From Acetobacter lambici (GTDB lineage Bacteria > Pseudomonadota > Alphaproteobacteria > Acetobacterales > Acetobacteraceae), in the NCBI RefSeq assembly GCF_011516885.1, contig NZ_WOTD01000001.1, positions 248,001 to 312,000 on the forward strand: 64,000 bases of DNA. Reading direction: 5' to 3'. Numbering within the stretch: position 1 is the first letter of the stretch; each line of letters opens with the position of its first letter. This document shows, one piece after another, positions 56,309 through 64,000 of the stretch. The notes below the pieces were generated by a model that worked only from the letters and a program-made list of their open reading frames with translations, was not told the DNA's origin and searched no databases. Both the position numbers and the translations under genes were made by a program.

Positions 56309-56897
56309 CACTATCCACCGGCATACGCGCAATGGGGAAAAAGCAGCCACAACTCCACACACCCATGCAGGGCACACCTTGGCAGGCCCCCGGCTCGGCC
56401 AGAGCCGCCAGTTCGTACCACACCGCGCGGGACAGGCGTGCCTCCAGCGGGTAGGTCCCCTCCCCCTGCCTTATGGTCAGGTAAGGGGGGCAGCCCTCGG
56501 GGCAGGCTTCGGGCGGGATGTCCCACAGGGTCCGAATCGGGTGTTCGGCATCGGCCACCACCACCTCGTCCATGTTGGTGCGAAAACTCAGGCGCTGCAT
56601 ACGCCCCATGCCGCTCCAGTCCAGCTCCACCGCTAAAAAGGGAACATCCTCAACCTCGATCACGCCGCTCTCAAACGGTGTGCGGAGCAGGTAAGCGCCC
56701 TGCGCATCCCGCGTGAGCAGGGAGCCAAACAGGCAGGACATGGCCTTGCGCTTGATCTCGGACCCACGGTACAGCCACACGCCATCCCGCCTGACCAAAA
56801 AAGGCAGACGCCGGTTTTCCGCTCCGTCAGGGGTATCGGTCCCGTGCTTATCGTGGCACGAAAGGGCCTGCGCGCCGCCTACCTGTTCACCTTTCAC
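56298..56897 (-). CDS. DUF1285 domain protein
   Basis: 199 residues. Core sequence LPFLVRRDGVWLYRGSEIKRKAMSCLFGSLLTRDAQGAYLLRTPFESGVIEVEDVPFLAVEL matches the DUF1285 family of unknown function, which is often beside moxR-like and cca genes in Alphaproteobacteria. The start is GTG. Four cysteines near residues 135-190 could be structural. Divergent from moxR. Confidence 0.86.
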   Translation of the reverse strand: MKGEQVGGAQALSCHDKHGTDTPDGAENRRLPFLVRRDGVWLYRGSEIKRKAMSCLFGSLLTRDAQGAYLLRTPFESGVIEVEDVPFLAVELDWSGMGRMQRLSFRTNMDEVVVADAEHPIRTLWDIPPEACPEGCPPYLTIRQGEGTYPLEARLSRAVWYELAALAEPGACQGVPCMGVWSCGCFFPIARMPVDSGDA

Positions 56898-56930
56898 TGA
56901 CTCACCATCCTGTTAATACGTGTCCTTGTG

Positions 56931-56973
56931 TTGTGCACAATGATATAGGGAGCTTACCCCGCTTGATGTAAGC
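56931..56973. promoter_or_regulatory. Palindrome TTGTGCACAA and dyad GCTTAC-N10-GTAAGC between DUF1285 and moxR
   Basis: A 10-base perfect palindrome (56931-56940) and a 6-base inverted repeat (56952-56973) lie in the 101-bp divergent gap, with GATATAGGG between them as a possible -10. Function not known. Confidence 0.3.
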
Positions 56974-56998
56974 CCTGCATGTAATTCAGACTGGATCC

Positions 56999-58018
56999 AT
57001 GACCACATCAGACGCACCGTTTCCGGCACAACAGCCTTCCTCCCCCCCAGAAGTGCGGGAGGCAGATCGTATCTGTGAACGGCTTGCCGCCGTCCAGCAG
57101 GAAATTTCAACCGTCATTTTCGGGCAGGACCAGATTATCCGCCAGACGCTGACCACGGTTCTGGCTGGTGGGCATGCCCTGCTGGTTGGCGCTCCGGGTC
57201 TGGGCAAGACCTTGCTGGTGACCACACTTGGCACTGTGCTGGGCCTGAACGCCCGCCGCGTGCAGTTTACTCCCGACCTGATGCCCTCCGACATTACCGG
57301 CAGTGAAATTCTGGACGAGGATGCAACCGGCCACCGCAGCTTCCGCTTTGTGCATGGTCCCGTGTTCACCCAACTGCTGATGGCGGACGAAATCAACCGT
57401 GCCAGCCCGCGCACCCAGTCCGCGCTGTTGCAGGCCATGCAGGAGCACCATGTGACTGTGGCCGGGGTGGAATACCCCCTGCCCCAGCCCTTCCATGTGC
57501 TGGCAACGCAGAACCCCATGGAGCAGGAAGGTACCTACCCTCTGCCCGAAGCACAGCTTGACCGCTTTATGCTCCAGATCGGCCTGACCTTCCCCGATGC
57601 TGCGTCAGAGCGCGCCATGCTGCTGGCAACAACTGGCGCCCAGAACAAACAGGCCCAGCAGGTCATGGACGCGCCAAGCCTTATGCAGGCACAGGACCTG
57701 GTCCGCCGCATGCCTGTGGGCGAAAAAGTGCTGGACGCCATTGTAAACCTTGTCCGCGCCGCCCGCCCCCAGAGCACGCCCGACGCCACCTTGCGCGAGC
57801 AGATTGCATGGGGCCCCGGCCCGCGTGCAGCACAAACGCTCATGCTGGCCACCCGCGCGCGCGCGCTGCTGGATGGCAGGCTCTCCCCCGGTCTGGACGA
57901 CGTGGCCGCTCTGGCCCGCCCCGTGCTGGCCCACCGCATGGCGCTCACCTTTGCCGCCCGCGCTGAGGGCGTGACCACGGACGATATTGTGGCCCGACTG
58001 GTCAAGACTCTGGGTTGA
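56999..58018 (+). CDS. MoxR-family AAA+ ATPase
   Basis: 339 residues. The AAA+ core has Walker A GAPGLGKTLL, LGLNARRVQFTPDLMPSDITGSEIL, Walker B LLMADEINRASPRTQSALLQAMQE, FHVLATQNPMEQEGTYPLPEAQLDRF and a C-terminal lid with WGPGPRAAQTLMLATRARALLDGR. MoxR ATPases act as chaperones with VWA or DUF58 partners. It heads the operon moxR-DUF58-DUF4159-VWA; the next gene starts four bases after its stop. Confidence 0.94.
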   Translation: MTTSDAPFPAQQPSSPPEVREADRICERLAAVQQEISTVIFGQDQIIRQTLTTVLAGGHALLVGAPGLGKTLLVTTLGTVLGLNARRVQFTPDLMPSDITGSEILDEDATGHRSFRFVHGPVFTQLLMADEINRASPRTQSALLQAMQEHHVTVAGVEYPLPQPFHVLATQNPMEQEGTYPLPEAQLDRFMLQIGLTFPDAASERAMLLATTGAQNKQAQQVMDAPSLMQAQDLVRRMPVGEKVLDAIVNLVRAARPQSTPDATLREQIAWGPGPRAAQTLMLATRARALLDGRLSPGLDDVAALARPVLAHRMALTFAARAEGVTTDDIVARLVKTLG

Positions 58019-58022
58019 CCCC

Positions 58023-59021
58023 ATGAGCCGGTCCGGACTGACGCCAACCACTCTGCTACGCCGGTTTTTGGGCCAGAACCGCACCGTGGCGGGCGGGCAA
58101 CACGGTGCGTCGGGCACCGCAAGCCCCCCACTTTCCGCTACGGCGGATATGGCCTGCTCTGCACAAACGCTGGCCACACGCATGCCGGACCTTCTGCTCC
58201 ATGCCAGCCAGATTGCCACAACGCTGGCATCGGGCAGGCACCCACAGCGCCGCGCGGGGTGGGGGGATACGTTCTGGCAATACCGCCCCGCACAACCGGG
58301 CGAGCCGGTCAACCGCATAGACTGGCGGCAATCCGCCCGCACAGCCCGCGCCCATGTGCGCGAAACCGAAGCCGAAGCCGCGCAGACAGTGCTGCTCTGG
58401 TGCGATTTTTCCGGCTCCATGCAATGGCGCTCCACCAACGCCCTGCCCGGCAAGCTAGACCGCGCCGTCCTGCTTTTGCTCAGCATGGCCGCCCTACTGC
58501 TGCGCAATGGTGAGCGGGTCCAGCTTCTTTCCCCCTCCGGTCTTGTTCCCCTGCCCCCCGCTTCTTCCGCGCTGGAGCGGCTGGCACTGGGGCTTTGCGG
58601 GCTGGCGACCAGCACCGACCCTGCGGCTGCCCCACTCCCGCCCCCTGCCCTTGTGCCCCGGCGCACACGCCTGCTGCTTGCCAGCGATCTGCTCTGCCCC
58701 GATGCCCAGCTACAGGATTGCCTGCACCAGTTGGCAGCCCACCCCGCACGGGCCTACGTGCTGCATGTGAGCGACCCGGCCGAAAACACACTCCCCTACT
58801 CCGGTCGCACCGAGTTCTGCGGCCTTGAGGGAGAAGCCACGCTGGAGCTACCGCACGTGCAGAGCCTGCGCCCGGATTACGCAGCCCTTGTTACGGCCCG
58901 CAACCAGTGGCTTGAGCAGACCATAAGCCGGTCTGGCCATCTGTTCACGCGCCACCAGACCGATATGGCACCACTGCCCACGCTGCTGGCGCTCCATGCC
59001 CAGATGAGCCAACGCGTATGA
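58023..59021 (+). CDS. DUF58 domain protein
   Basis: 332 residues. The signature YRPAQPGEPVNRIDWRQSARTARAHVRETEAEA and the VWA-like start LLWCDFSGSMQW identify DUF58. These proteins usually partner the MoxR ATPase just upstream. A basic N-terminus precedes the domain. Its stop overlaps the next start by four bases (ATGA). Confidence 0.9.
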   Translation: MSRSGLTPTTLLRRFLGQNRTVAGGQHGASGTASPPLSATADMACSAQTLATRMPDLLLHASQIATTLASGRHPQRRAGWGDTFWQYRPAQPGEPVNRIDWRQSARTARAHVRETEAEAAQTVLLWCDFSGSMQWRSTNALPGKLDRAVLLLLSMAALLLRNGERVQLLSPSGLVPLPPASSALERLALGLCGLATSTDPAAAPLPPPALVPRRTRLLLASDLLCPDAQLQDCLHQLAAHPARAYVLHVSDPAENTLPYSGRTEFCGLEGEATLELPHVQSLRPDYAALVTARNQWLEQTISRSGHLFTRHQTDMAPLPTLLALHAQMSQRV

Positions 59022-61774
59022 TCTTCCAATCCCCCACCCTGCTGTTTGCCCTGCTTAGCCTGCCGCTGGTGTGGTGGCTGCTCCGCGCAACCCCGCCACG
59101 CGCGCGCCAGCAGGTTTTCCCCCCCATTGCCTTTCTGTCCAAATTACGTCCGAAGGAAACGGAAGCCGCGCGCTCCCCCCTCTGGCTGCTGCTGCTCCGC
59201 CTTGTCGCTATCGGGTTGCTGGTGGTCGGGTTTGCCCGCCCGTTTATTCCCGGCACCCGTGATGTGGTGCAAACCCACGGGCCTGTTCTGCTGGTCCTTG
59301 ACGACGGAATGCTGAGTGCGGCGGACTGGACTGACCGCCTGACCACAGCACAAACCATTGTAGATGACGCAGAGCGCACGCAATCCAGCATGCTGGTGCT
59401 GGGCACCGCCCCACAGGCGGAGGATGCCTCGCCAGTCCTTACGCCTCAGCCTGCGACCACTGTGCGGCAGATGCTCAACAGCCACCACCCCAGCCCGTGG
59501 CCCGTGGACCGCGAGCGGGCCGCCGAGCAGATCCTGCACCTGCCTGCCACTCCTTTTGCCCGTGTTGTGTATCTGGCCGACGGCGTTGCCCAAAGCGGAG
59601 ATACAGCCTTTGCCCAAGCCCTGCGCGCACGGGGTGCTGTGCGGGAAATCCGCTTTTCCACTCAGGCAGGCATAGCACTTGCCCCCGCCACCCCTGCGGC
59701 GGACGGCGCCATGGCGCACCTGATTACACTCCCCACCGGGCAACCCCGTCTTGTCCATGTGGTAGCCCGCGCAACAGATGGCGGTACGCTGGCAGTGGTG
59801 CCCGTACCCGTAGCCGCCAATGCCACGCAGGCAGACGTGCACATCAACCTGCCCATAACCGTCCGCAACCGGATTGACACACTGGCCATACAGGGCGTGG
59901 CGAGTGCTGCCACCACTGTTCTACTGGACGAAAATACACGCCTGCACCCCGTTGGCCTGCTCTCCAGCGGTGGGGCTGATACACCGCTGATCGGCTCGGT
60001 TTTTTACCTCCGCCGGGCACTTGCCCCCCTGTCCGACCTGCATGAGGGTAATCTGGAAACACTGTTGGCCCGCCCCCTGTCCGTGCTGATCGCGCCAGAT
60101 GGCACACTGGCGGGTGCCCAAAGCCAGAAAACCGTGCTGGACTGGATAAAAAACGGCGGCACGCTCATCCGCTTTGCAGGCCCCGCACTGGCTGGCAGCC
60201 AGCACGATACGGCCCCCCCCCCCAATACGCCGGACATAGCGCAAGACCTGCTACCGGTGCCTCTGCTGGACGGCGCACGCCAGCTAGGTGGCTCCATGAC
60301 ATGGGGCACACCGCAAAAACTGGCCCCATTTGAGCAGGCATCTCCCTTCCGGGGGCTGGATATTCCAGCCGATGTTACGGTCTCGCGGCAGGTGCTGGCC
60401 AGCCCTTCGGCTGATCTGGGGGCACATGTGTGGGCGCGTCTGGCCGATGGCACGCCGTTGGTCACACATGCGGAACTGGGCAAGGGCGAAGTGATCCTGT
60501 TCCATGTCAGCAGCACGGCGGACTGGTCCAACCTGCCCCTTTCCGGCCTGTTTGTGAGCATGCTGCAACGCCTGACGGAACATGCCAACGGGCTGAACAT
60601 TCCAGCAGACAACGCACTGCTTGCCCCCGCCATAACACTGGATGGAGAGGGCATGGCAGGCCCGCCCCCACCAACGGCGCGCGGCATTCAGGGCAATGTT
60701 TTTGCCACAACCTCTGTCTCCCCCATTCATCCCCCCGGCCTGTATGGCCCAGCGGATGGACACAGGGCACTCAATGCCGCCACTGGGCTGCAAAGCCTGC
60801 AACCCGCACAGCCTGTGGGCACCATAACGGACTCCTCGGGTCAAAGGCCGGATCTGCCATTGGGGCGTTACTGCCTGCTAGGCGCCCTTGTGCTTTTACT
60901 GCTCGACTGTGTGGCCGTTGGCCTTATGCGCGCAGGCAAACTTTTGGCACCCAAAGCCGCAGCCCCCTTACTCGCGCTGTTTGCAGCCCTTGGCGCGCAT
61001 TCCCCCCCCCTCCACGCGCAGGACCTGAACAGCGTGGCCAAGGTACCAGCCGCAGCGCTGGAAACCCGGCTGGGCTACATTGACACCGGGCATGATGATG
61101 TGGATGATGCCTCCCGCGCCGGGTTGCAGGGACTATCCGACTTTGTAAACGCCCGCACCTCCGCCGTGATGGGCCACCCCGATGCCGTGCACCCCGGCAC
61201 GGATGATCTGAGCTATTACCCGCTGCTGTACTGGCCAATTACGGCGGATGCCACCACCACCCCGGCCATGACGGCAGCCCTGAACACCTTTATGGCGCAT
61301 GGCGGTATTCTGCTGATTGACACACAGGGGCAGGACGGCAGCACCAGTTCGGCCGACACCACCTTTACCGCCGATGCACCGGGCACGGGTGCAGCCCTGC
61401 GCCGGGTTACAACCGGGCTTGTAGTACCTCCGCTGGTGGTCATGACCGACCGCCACCTGCTCGCCCATACCTTTTATCTGCTCCACGACTTTCCCGGCCG
61501 GTATGCGGGCCAGCCCATCTGGGTTGCCAAGGAAGGGGATGCCGAGAATGATGATGTCAGCCCGGTTATTATTGGTTCGGCCGACTGGGCGCATGCCTGG
61601 GCGGTGGACAGTGCAGGCAATACGCCATTTGCCGTTATTCCCGGTGGCGGTGACCAGCGCCTGCAGGCTTACCGATTTGGGCTGAACACCGTTATTTACG
61701 CCCTGACAGGCAGCTACAAGGCTGATCAGGTGCATGTTCCCATGCTGCTCAAACGGCTGGAGGACAAGCCATGA
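59018..61774 (+). CDS. Membrane protein with BatA-like N-terminus and DUF4159 C-terminus
   Basis: 918 residues. The N-terminus (MIFQSPTLLFALLSLPLVWWLLR, then LLLLRLVAIGLLVVGFARPF) is the two-helix BatA aerotolerance domain. A large periplasmic middle has glutamine-amidotransferase-like stretches (WIKNGGTLIRFAGPAL). A third membrane segment lies near 620-640 and a fourth near 645-665, and the C-terminal DUF4159 region (about 690-915) has LSYYPLLYWPI, LNTFMAHGGILLIDTQ and PGRYAGQPIWV. Role unknown; neighbours point to envelope or metalloprotein homeostasis. Overlaps both neighbours by four bases. Confidence 0.88.
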   Translation: MIFQSPTLLFALLSLPLVWWLLRATPPRARQQVFPPIAFLSKLRPKETEAARSPLWLLLLRLVAIGLLVVGFARPFIPGTRDVVQTHGPVLLVLDDGMLSAADWTDRLTTAQTIVDDAERTQSSMLVLGTAPQAEDASPVLTPQPATTVRQMLNSHHPSPWPVDRERAAEQILHLPATPFARVVYLADGVAQSGDTAFAQALRARGAVREIRFSTQAGIALAPATPAADGAMAHLITLPTGQPRLVHVVARATDGGTLAVVPVPVAANATQADVHINLPITVRNRIDTLAIQGVASAATTVLLDENTRLHPVGLLSSGGADTPLIGSVFYLRRALAPLSDLHEGNLETLLARPLSVLIAPDGTLAGAQSQKTVLDWIKNGGTLIRFAGPALAGSQHDTAPPPNTPDIAQDLLPVPLLDGARQLGGSMTWGTPQKLAPFEQASPFRGLDIPADVTVSRQVLASPSADLGAHVWARLADGTPLVTHAELGKGEVILFHVSSTADWSNLPLSGLFVSMLQRLTEHANGLNIPADNALLAPAITLDGEGMAGPPPPTARGIQGNVFATTSVSPIHPPGLYGPADGHRALNAATGLQSLQPAQPVGTITDSSGQRPDLPLGRYCLLGALVLLLLDCVAVGLMRAGKLLAPKAAAPLLALFAALGAHSPPLHAQDLNSVAKVPAAALETRLGYIDTGHDDVDDASRAGLQGLSDFVNARTSAVMGHPDAVHPGTDDLSYYPLLYWPITADATTTPAMTAALNTFMAHGGILLIDTQGQDGSTSSADTTFTADAPGTGAALRRVTTGLVVPPLVVMTDRHLLAHTFYLLHDFPGRYAGQPIWVAKEGDAENDDVSPVIIGSADWAHAWAVDSAGNTPFAVIPGGGDQRLQAYRFGLNTVIYALTGSYKADQVHVPMLLKRLEDKP

Positions 61775-63921
61775 CCCCCCTCTTTGCCTCCGTGGGTTTT
61801 GCCCCGTTACTGCCGTTGTGGCTGCTCACCCTAGTAGGTGCTCTGGCTCTGGTTCTGTGCGGGTGGGGAGTGTTCAGCCGCACTCGGGGGGCCATCCTGC
61901 GCCTATGCAGCGTCTGTGTGGTGCTTCTGTGGCTGGCCGGGCCGCAACGCTACCATGAACAGCGGCGCACACTCCCCCAGACCGCCCTGCTGGTAGTTGA
62001 CCAGTCCCCCTCCATGGGGCTTGACCAGCGTGCCGCCATAGCCCGGCAGGCGGCGGATACACTGGCCCAGACCAAGGTGGATGGGCTGAACATCCGCACC
62101 GTGACCGTGCGTGGCAACGCGCATGACGGCACAAAGCTGTTTGACGCTCTGGATCAGGCGGCGGCCGACATTCCCCCCGCCCAGTTTGCTGGTGCCATGA
62201 TGGTAACGGATGGTGAGATTGCCGATGTGCCCACCACCATACCCGAGCGCCTGCGCCCCCTATTGGACACCAACAGCCGCGCGACCTTGCCCCTGCACAT
62301 TCTGCTGAGCGCCAGCAAGGAGCAGAAAGACCGCAAGCTGAGTGTTCTACAGGCTCCGCCCTACGCCATTGCAGGCCAGAGCGCCAAGCTGCGCGTGCAG
62401 GTGGACGACATGGGACCGGGCACACAGGCTGGCACTCCAGCGGAACTGAGTGTGCGGATCAATGGGGAGGAAGCACGGAGTATTCCGGTCCTGAGCGGTG
62501 CGCCACAAGAGATTACGGTCCCCGTAACCCAGCCGGGGCCTCTTCTGGTCAGCCTGTCTGCCTCCCCCCTGCCGGGTGAAGCATCGCAGTTGAACAACCA
62601 GACCGTGGCCCGTATTACCGGCATCCGCGACCGGCTGAAGGTGTTGCTGATTTCGGGCACTCCCAATCAGGGGGAACGGGTCTGGCGCAGGCTGCTCAAG
62701 GCGGACCCTTCGGTTGATCTGATCCACTTTACCATCCTGCGCCCGCCTGAAAAGGACGATGGCACCCCGCTATCCGACCTCGCACTTATTGCGTTCCCCG
62801 TGCGCGAGCTGTTTCAGGAAAAAATCAACCAGTTTGACCTGATCATTCTCGACGGTTTTGAAAACAGGCATATTCTGCCACATAGTTATCTGGAGAACAT
62901 TGCCAGCTTCGTGCGCCGTGGCGGTGGCCTGCTCCTGACTGCCGGTCCCGAATTTATTGGCCCCGGCTCCTTGCAGGATACCCCGGTGGGCGATGTGCTG
63001 CCCGCCCACGTGGCCCCGGACCAGAGCAGTATGCTCATCAGCCGCTTCCGCCCCACCTTGACAGACACGGGCCGCAGGCACCCTGTTACGGCGTCCCTTC
63101 CCGGTGCGCCAAAGGCCGATGCGCAGCTTGGCAGCCCCACAGCCGTTCCCGGCCTGTGGGGACCGTGGTACCGCGCACTGCACCCCGACAGCACCCATGG
63201 CGAAGTGCTGATGAACGGACCGGACAACAGCCCCCTGCTGGTGCTGGACCGGGTTGATCAGGGGCGGATTGCGCTCCTCCTGTCCGACCAGATATGGCTC
63301 TGGTCGCGCGGAGAGGATGGCGGTGGCCCACAGGCCGAACTGCTCCGCCGTATCTCGCACTGGCTGATGAAGGAGCCAGAACTGGAGGAAGAGCAACTTA
63401 CGGCCAGCATGACCCCGGACGCGCTCGACATAACCCGTCACAGTATTGGCGCACCGGCAGCCGCTGCCATAACGCTTACGTCCCCCTCCGGGCAGACCAG
63501 CACTGTAACCCTGCATACAAGTGGGGATGAGGGAACGCAGACGACCCATGTGCCCATAACGGAATCCGGTATCTGGCGTATTTCCGATGGTACGCACACG
63601 ACCTACGCTGCCTCCGAGCAGGACAACACACCTGAACAGACCGACCTGCGCGTAACCGCAACCCGTGTGGCCGATATGGCTAAAATGACCGGAGGTGGTG
63701 TGTTCTGGCTGGGCGACACCACGGCCAGCATGCAGACACCTACGCCAAAACTGGCTACATCCGGCGCGCTGCATGGTAGCAACTGGCTGGCTTTTGCACA
63801 GCGCGACGCGCATCTGGTAACGGGTAGAACGCCCATACCACTTCTGCCCGCCCCCCTTGCCATGGCACTCGCACTCATGCTGCTCTTTGCCGCATGGTGG
63901 CGCGAAGGCCGCACCCGATAG
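61771..63921 (+). CDS. Large membrane protein with VWA-like segment
   Basis: 716 residues. Two N-terminal membrane segments (about 13-33 and 43-60) are followed by ALLVVDQSPSMGLDQRAAIARQ, a VWA-like D-x-S-x-S metal site, then a long periplasmic part with LKVLLISGTPNQGERVWRRLL and LENIASFVRRGGGLLLTAGPEFIGPGS (glutamine-amidotransferase-like fold). A last membrane segment (about 690-708) ends with a short basic tail. Homologues close the moxR-DUF58-DUF4159 operon in Alphaproteobacteria. Exact function unknown. Confidence 0.85.
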   Translation: MTPLFASVGFAPLLPLWLLTLVGALALVLCGWGVFSRTRGAILRLCSVCVVLLWLAGPQRYHEQRRTLPQTALLVVDQSPSMGLDQRAAIARQAADTLAQTKVDGLNIRTVTVRGNAHDGTKLFDALDQAAADIPPAQFAGAMMVTDGEIADVPTTIPERLRPLLDTNSRATLPLHILLSASKEQKDRKLSVLQAPPYAIAGQSAKLRVQVDDMGPGTQAGTPAELSVRINGEEARSIPVLSGAPQEITVPVTQPGPLLVSLSASPLPGEASQLNNQTVARITGIRDRLKVLLISGTPNQGERVWRRLLKADPSVDLIHFTILRPPEKDDGTPLSDLALIAFPVRELFQEKINQFDLIILDGFENRHILPHSYLENIASFVRRGGGLLLTAGPEFIGPGSLQDTPVGDVLPAHVAPDQSSMLISRFRPTLTDTGRRHPVTASLPGAPKADAQLGSPTAVPGLWGPWYRALHPDSTHGEVLMNGPDNSPLLVLDRVDQGRIALLLSDQIWLWSRGEDGGGPQAELLRRISHWLMKEPELEEEQLTASMTPDALDITRHSIGAPAAAAITLTSPSGQTSTVTLHTSGDEGTQTTHVPITESGIWRISDGTHTTYAASEQDNTPEQTDLRVTATRVADMAKMTGGGVFWLGDTTASMQTPTPKLATSGALHGSNWLAFAQRDAHLVTGRTPIPLLPAPLAMALALMLLFAAWWREGRTR

Positions 63922-63990
63922 GAATGGGCCGTCTTTTCCGCTCCCATGGGGTGTGATACGCTAAAGGTTACCTGTATTGATGGACAGACA

Positions 63991-64000
63991 ATGACCCGTT
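63991..64000 (+). CDS. Possible start of next gene (partial)
   Basis: ATG ACC CGT at the right edge, with GGA about nine bases upstream and 69 bases after the preceding stop. Only three codons are visible, so no product can be named. In related genomes a further membrane protein (DUF4175-type) follows this operon; that is context only. Confidence 0.3.

Overview
This window reads as chromosomal DNA of an acetic acid bacterium (Alphaproteobacteria, Acetobacteraceae; Acetobacter or a close relative is my best guess). The evidence is the moderately high GC, alphaproteobacterial gene orders (yqeY-dnaG-rpoD; gpmI-envC-ctpA-yibQ-rppH; moxR-DUF58-DUF4159 beside DUF1285 and cca), a full minCDE set, CarD, and an Acetobacter-type porin with an N-terminal KGxLTxxEYD segment. 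The window is almost entirely core genome. I see no insertion sequence, prophage, CRISPR array, tRNA or rRNA.

Layout. 1-2218 (minus): a sensor kinase and an overlapping response regulator that runs off the left edge. 2476-6418: a small membrane protein, a zinc-ribbon membrane protein, then ftsE-ftsX-DUF218. 6433-10733: S-formylglutathione hydrolase, a bestrophin-like channel, CarD and a TPR/glycosyltransferase-like protein. 10811-15154: an LpoA-like lipoprotein divergent from and overlapping rsmI, a BaiN/YhiN-type flavoprotein and a GST. 15340-17281: minC, a 149-bp gap, minD-minE. 17409-19930 (minus): an ABC exporter coupled to a GntR regulator. 20506-29185: porin, lptF, lptG, lptD, surA, rsmA. 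This is an outer-membrane assembly cluster. 29189-36565 (minus): cfa, the ribosomal operon rpsF-rpsR-rplI, a GNAT, rpoD and dnaG. 36590-41904: yqeY divergent from carA-carB. 42049-50176: greA-ilvA, then gpmI-envC-ctpA-yibQ-rppH. 50320-53087 (minus): an EmrAB-type efflux pair. 53257-56897 (minus): a lipid-exporter-like ABC protein, cca and DUF1285. 56999-63921: a MoxR/DUF58/DUF4159/VWA-like operon.

The strongest unusual signal is at carA. The reading frame begins 81 codons upstream of the normal CarA start, at a strong ribosome binding site, and adds a helix-turn-helix-like domain to the small subunit of carbamoyl-phosphate synthetase. Just upstream lie two copies of the dyad GGGAA-N5-TTCCC, 44 bp apart. 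A testable idea is that CarA is a DNA-binding regulator of its own operon. Other points: rsmA has no ATG, GTG or TTG start that keeps its conserved N-terminus; there are inverted and direct repeats between minC and minD; dyads lie in the 575-bp porin upstream region; a TetR-type operator lies before emrA with no tetR in view; and there is a possible S6:S18-type leader hairpin before rpsF. All functional calls rest on motifs read by eye. No database search was run.
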